Assembly (NCBI GenBank): GCA_028280415.1
Contig: JANQLV010000041.1
Coordinates: 1-64,000 of the forward strand
DNA length: 64,000 bases
DNA from: Saprospiraceae bacterium
GTDB lineage: Bacteria > Bacteroidota > Bacteroidia > Chitinophagales > Saprospiraceae
Reading direction: 5' to 3'
Both the position numbers and the translations under genes were made by a program. Below are positions 60,881 to 64,000 of this stretch, piece after piece; the first letter of the stretch is position 1; each line of letters opens with the position of its first letter. The notes under the pieces were generated by a model. That model worked only from the letters and a program-made list of their open reading frames with translations, was not told the DNA's origin and ran no database searches.

Positions 60881-62014
60881 TTATTGATTAACAAGTGCAG
60901 GTGTAACAACGCCGTTTTCGATAACGAATTTTTTAAATTCCGAACCGTAAGCCTGAATGATCTCTTCAACTCGATTTTCGTAGGTGTCTGTTATAAAAAC
61001 CTGTCCAAAATCACCTTCGATCAATAAATTGATCAATTGCTCTACCCGGCTGCGATCCAGCTTATCGAATATATCATCGAGAAGCAAGATCGGTTTTTTT
61101 TGTTTGAGTTGCTTTAAAAATTCGTATTGAGAAAGTTTTAAAGCAAGAATAAAAGACTTCAATTGCCCTTGTGAAGCAAATTTTTTCAATATAAACCCAT
61201 CAATAAAAAATCGAAGATCATCTTTATGAATTCCTACAGTGGTTCGCTGCAAGATACGATCTTTTTCTATAGACGCTTTCAGTAAAGCCCCGAAATCCTG
61301 ATCAGATAACTGGGAACGGTAAGTACAAAGCACACGTTCTCTTTCACCTGATATTTTTCCGTAATATTGCTCAAATACCGGTGAGAACTGCTCTACGAAG
61401 GCTGCTCGTTTTTGATTGATATATCTGGCAGGGCTCAGCAATTGGGCATCAAAGGTTTCCAGTAAGATCCGGTCAAAACCACCCTGCTGTGCAAACTGCT
61501 TAAGAGTAGCATTCCGTTGTTTCAAAACCCGGTTATAGGTCAATAAATATTCCAGATACTGAGGATCGGATTGGGAAAGGGTATTGTCGAGAAAACGGCG
61601 CCTCACTTCGCTCCCCTCTTTGGCTAAATCCGTGTCATCAGGTACAATCATCACCACTGGCAAAAAACCGATATGTTCCAATAATTTTGCATAGGGTTTC
61701 TGAGCTTTTTCAAACTCTTTTTTCTTTCCGGGAATTACTTTTGCAACGATTTCCTGTGCTTTGTCATTTAAAACGAAATCTCCCTCCAGGCGAAAAAACG
61801 CCATTTCGCGTTGTACCACATTTTTATCATTCAGACCAACACTGCTTTTGCACATACACAGATAATAAATGGCATCCAGTATGTTGGTTTTTCCCATACC
61901 ATTTTTACCGACAAAGCAGTTGAGCCTAGCCGAAAATCGCAGTTCTTCGGAAGTATAATTTTTAAATTGAATGAGTTTTAATCGCTCTAAATACAAGGTC
62001 AGATTTTTGTTCAA
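60881..62014 (-). CDS. recF: DNA replication and repair protein RecF
   Basis: A 377-residue SMC-like ATPase of the RecFOR pathway, which helps load RecA at gaps. Walker A is VGKNGMGKTN (about 35-44). The signature/Walker B region is QGQLKSFILALKLSQYEFL and PILLLDDIFDKLDRSRVEQL, and the D-loop is in that motif. The N-terminus LERLKLIQFKNYTSEELRFS is typical. It lies directly upstream of the DUF721 gene, an arrangement seen in many Bacteroidota. It is divergent from pdhA. Confidence 0.96.
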   Translation of the reverse strand: MNKNLTLYLERLKLIQFKNYTSEELRFSARLNCFVGKNGMGKTNILDAIYYLCMCKSSVGLNDKNVVQREMAFFRLEGDFVLNDKAQEIVAKVIPGKKKEFEKAQKPYAKLLEHIGFLPVVMIVPDDTDLAKEGSEVRRRFLDNTLSQSDPQYLEYLLTYNRVLKQRNATLKQFAQQGGFDRILLETFDAQLLSPARYINQKRAAFVEQFSPVFEQYYGKISGERERVLCTYRSQLSDQDFGALLKASIEKDRILQRTTVGIHKDDLRFFIDGFILKKFASQGQLKSFILALKLSQYEFLKQLKQKKPILLLDDIFDKLDRSRVEQLINLLIEGDFGQVFITDTYENRVEEIIQAYGSEFKKFVIENGVVTPALVNQ

Positions 62015-62146
62015 AGATAAAGAATAAGTGCAAGTTTAAGTTGAAGAATCAATTTTAAATAATGAGGCAAATCATCTCGCGAACAGCAGTGCAGCGGAAT
62101 ATTAAACGATTCCCGGGCTAATTACAGCGAACATAGAGGATTAATT

Positions 62147-62176
62147 TTTGTTTTACCTCAGCAGGCCGTATCTTTA
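62147..62176 (+). promoter_or_regulatory. Bacteroidota-type promoter of pdhA
   Basis: TTTG (62147-62150), an 18-bp spacer and TATCTTTA (62169-62176) match TTTG-N17-23-TANNTTTG with one deviation. It lies about 55 bp before the start codon. Confidence 0.5.
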
Positions 62177-62230
62177 GGCCTTGATTGGACAGAAAAGATT
62201 TGATCAAAAAAAGAAAATTTCGACATAATT

Positions 62231-63259
62231 ATGGCGCAAGCAGCAGAAAAAGCAAAATCCAAGAATAAAAAGCAAACTAAATTCAGCAAAGAAACATACT
62301 TGAACTGGTATGAGATGATGTTACGTATTCGTAGATTCGAAGAACGTACCCTGATGGCTTATGGTCAACAAAAAGTGAGAGGTTTTTGCCACGTATATAT
62401 TGGTCAGGAAGCAATTGCCGCAGGTCTGACCTCTGCCATTCGTCCTGAAGATGCAGTTGTAACCGCTTATCGGCAACACGGAATTGCTATTTCTCGTGGC
62501 ATTTCTACCAAAGAATGTATGGCTGAGCTTTTTGGTAAGAAAACCGGTGTAGTGAAAGGGAAAGGTGGCTCTATGCACTTTTTCAGCAATGAGCATCGCT
62601 TTTTCGGGGGTAATGGAATCGTCGGGGCACAAATTCCCATTGGTGCAGGAATTGCTTTTGCAGAAAAATATAAAGGGACCGATAATCTCTGCGTGACAAT
62701 GTTTGGCGACGGTGCTGCTCGTCAGGGAGCTCTTTTTGAAGCATTCAATATGGCGATGACCTGGAAATTGCCGGTACTTTTTATTTGCGAAAATAATCAG
62801 TATGCTATGGGGACTTCTGTAGAAAGAACCAGTAATGTCCAGGATATTTACAAAATCGGAAGTGCTTTTGAGATGCCAAGTGAGCCGGTAGATGGCATGC
62901 GTCCGGAGGAAGTACATAATGCTATGGAGCGTGCTGCGGAGCATATCAGAGCCGGGAAAGGACCTTATTTCCTGGAGATTAAGACCTATCGTTATAAAGG
63001 GCACTCGGTTTCCGATCCGGCAAAATACCGTACCAAAGAAGAATTAAAAGAGTATAAGGACCAGGATCCTGTAAAAATGACGGAATCCAAAATCCTAAAC
63101 GACAAGATTGCTACCGAGGAAGAGATTAATGTTATTAAAGATAAAATAAAAGCGGAAATTGAAGAAGCTGTCCAATTTGCAGAATCTTCTCCATTACCGG
63201 ATCCAAGTGAGCTTTACGACGACAATTACGTCCAGAAAGATTATCCTTTTATCACATAA
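62231..63259 (+). CDS. pdhA: Pyruvate dehydrogenase E1 component subunit alpha
   Basis: A 342-residue thiamine diphosphate enzyme that decarboxylates pyruvate in the PDH complex. The TPP-binding motif GDGAARQGALFEAFNMA...ENN lies at about residues 157-195. Also present are the substrate-side MLRIRRFEERTLMAYGQQ, GFCHVYIGQEAIAAGL, KGGSMHFF and the phosphorylation-loop-like region YRYKGHSVSDPAKYR. The N-terminal 25 residues are Lys/Ala-rich. Typical alpha subunit (E1 alpha2beta2). The beta subunit is not in the window. A strong terminator follows, so it is a single-gene unit. Confidence 0.96.
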   Translation: MAQAAEKAKSKNKKQTKFSKETYLNWYEMMLRIRRFEERTLMAYGQQKVRGFCHVYIGQEAIAAGLTSAIRPEDAVVTAYRQHGIAISRGISTKECMAELFGKKTGVVKGKGGSMHFFSNEHRFFGGNGIVGAQIPIGAGIAFAEKYKGTDNLCVTMFGDGAARQGALFEAFNMAMTWKLPVLFICENNQYAMGTSVERTSNVQDIYKIGSAFEMPSEPVDGMRPEEVHNAMERAAEHIRAGKGPYFLEIKTYRYKGHSVSDPAKYRTKEELKEYKDQDPVKMTESKILNDKIATEEEINVIKDKIKAEIEEAVQFAESSPLPDPSELYDDNYVQKDYPFIT

Positions 63260-63339
63260 GCTCCAGCTGTAAACTGTATTTGGTATCATTTTCCGCACTA
63301 ATGTAAACAAACATCAAATAGAGAAAACTACACCAAATG

Positions 63340-63372
63340 ATAGGAGTGCTATACAGTACTCCTATTTTTTTT
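63340..63372 (+). terminator. Terminator of pdhA
   Basis: ATAGGAGT (63340-63347) pairs with ACTCCTAT (63358-63365) around a 10-nt loop, and a T-run follows to 63372. It lies 80 bp after the pdhA stop. Confidence 0.88.
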
Positions 63373-63405
63373 GTATCAAAATCTGCATCAATTTAAAAGT
63401 TTCCT

Positions 63406-63413
63406 TATTTTTG
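63406..63413 (+). promoter_or_regulatory. Candidate -7 box of the TPR membrane-protein gene
   Basis: TATTTTTG is an exact TANNTTTG match, 73 bp upstream of the start codon. No -33 TTG at the right distance. Confidence 0.4.
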
Positions 63414-63485
63414 CGTGGCTTTTTGAAATTCAAGATCATAAACAAAGGGAAGATTAGTAATACCCGAAAACTTTAAATTCATAAA

Positions 63486-64000
63486 ATGGCAAGAAGACGA
63501 AATAAAAAGAAACAAGACGAGACACTGGTTGACCTGGTAGAAGCAAAAGAACAAGCACAGGACTATGTTAACAAAAATGCTACTTTAATTATTGGCGGAA
63601 TTATCGCTCTAGTAGTTATTATAGGTGGATTTTTTGCCTACCAGACCTTTGTAAAAGGCCCTAATGAAAAAAACGCCAAAGAGGCTATGCGATTCGCTCA
63701 GGATCAATTTGAAAGAGACTCTTTTGCGCTTGCCTTGGATAATCCCGGTGGAGGTAATCCTGGATTTCTGGATATCATTGATGAATATGGTGGTACAACG
63801 GCAGCCAATACTTCGCTTTACTACTCCGCTATTTGCTATCTTAACCTTGGGAACTATGAAGTAGCAATAGATTATCTTAAAGAATTTTCTCCGGACGATG
63901 ATATTTTACCAATTTCCAAATATGGCGTGATGGCCGATGCTTATGGCGAGTTACAAGATTTCGATAATGCCATCAGTTTTTATAAAAAAGCCGTTGGCGC
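63486..64000 (+). CDS. TPR membrane protein (partial, cut by the window end)
   Basis: The first 171 codons of an open frame continuing past the window. The N-terminus is very basic (ARRRNKKKQDE), followed by one transmembrane helix (about residues 36-57, LIIGGIIALVVIIGGFFAYQ). TPR-type helix pairs follow: TSLYYSAICYLNLGNYEVAI, and KYGVMADAYGELQDFDNAIS. The layout matches YfgM-like (periplasmic TPR, signal-anchor) proteins, which in Bacteroidota are tetratricopeptide repeat membrane proteins linked to envelope assembly. The family beyond this is not decidable because the gene is truncated. Confidence 0.88.
   Translation, partial: MARRRNKKKQDETLVDLVEAKEQAQDYVNKNATLIIGGIIALVVIIGGFFAYQTFVKGPNEKNAKEAMRFAQDQFERDSFALALDNPGGGNPGFLDIIDEYGGTTAANTSLYYSAICYLNLGNYEVAIDYLKEFSPDDDILPISKYGVMADAYGELQDFDNAISFYKKAVG

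Noticed and set aside
60877-60969. N-terminal extension of the DUF721 gene into recF
   Set aside because: It overlaps the recF 3' end in another frame; the family begins at the methionine at 60876.
62321-63004. Open frame of 227 codons antisense to pdhA
   Set aside because: pdhA is certain; the antisense frame has no family features.

Overview
The window is AT-rich chromosomal DNA of a Bacteroidota bacterium, most likely of the Saprospiria (Lewinella/Haliscomenobacter-like). The evidence is three proteins with type IX secretion (T9SS) C-terminal sorting domains (two gliding-motility type B, one type A), a PorP/SprF-family outer-membrane protein, SprB-type repeats, a DUF6089 protein, a TonB-dependent receptor with a carboxypeptidase-regulatory-like domain, and promoters of the Bacteroidota TTG / TANNTTTG type. 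The taxonomy is inferred from gene content only. I see no rRNA, tRNA, CRISPR array, phage or intact insertion sequence.

Layout. 1-2.2 kb: two 7-bp microsatellites (TTCGTGG and TTCGGGG) flank a MarR-GNAT fusion and an AlkB-like dioxygenase. 2.2-6.1 kb, minus strand: three SRPBCC proteins interleaved with an AraC regulator and a sigma factor carrying a Cys/His-rich tail. 6.3-9.3 kb: a DoxX-like membrane protein, a tail-anchored partner and an NlpC/P60 peptidase. 9.7-13.8 kb: PorP/SprF, then a minus-strand operon of glycosyltransferase, RibBA-like protein and VTC protein. 14.1-19.7 kb: glycosyltransferase, cupin, LolD-type ATPase, DUF389 protein and DASH cryptochrome. 20-21.5 kb: lipoprotein, SCO1 and cytochrome c in an operon. 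21.8-29.2 kb: a 1488-residue T9SS surface protein, a small outer-membrane protein, a second DoxX-like paralogue, a P-loop kinase remnant and ndk. 29.2-36.9 kb, minus strand: YD-like repeat protein, secreted agmatine/peptidylarginine deiminase, TonB-dependent receptor, threonylcarbamoyl-AMP synthase and a MoxR-like ATPase. 37.5-52.3 kb: an orphan small protein, a 3109-residue T9SS adhesin and a 1511-residue exported protein. 52.4-64 kb: prmA, folD, glycosyltransferase, recQ, DUF6089 protein, S8 protease, a DUF721 (DciA-like) gene with recF, pdhA, and the start of a TPR membrane protein.

Most single genes are housekeeping or typical Bacteroidota envelope genes. The observations most worth a second look are: the RibBA-like protein that has lost all three zinc cysteines of its GTP cyclohydrolase II half; the T9SS-exported deiminase with the domain order of Porphyromonas PPAD; the two paralogous DoxX-like proteins with a conserved soluble tail; the sigma factor with a built-in Cys/His tail; the 1511-residue beta-rich exported protein; the 15-codon P-loop kinase stump; and hairpins whose poly-T faces the wrong way for the neighbouring genes.
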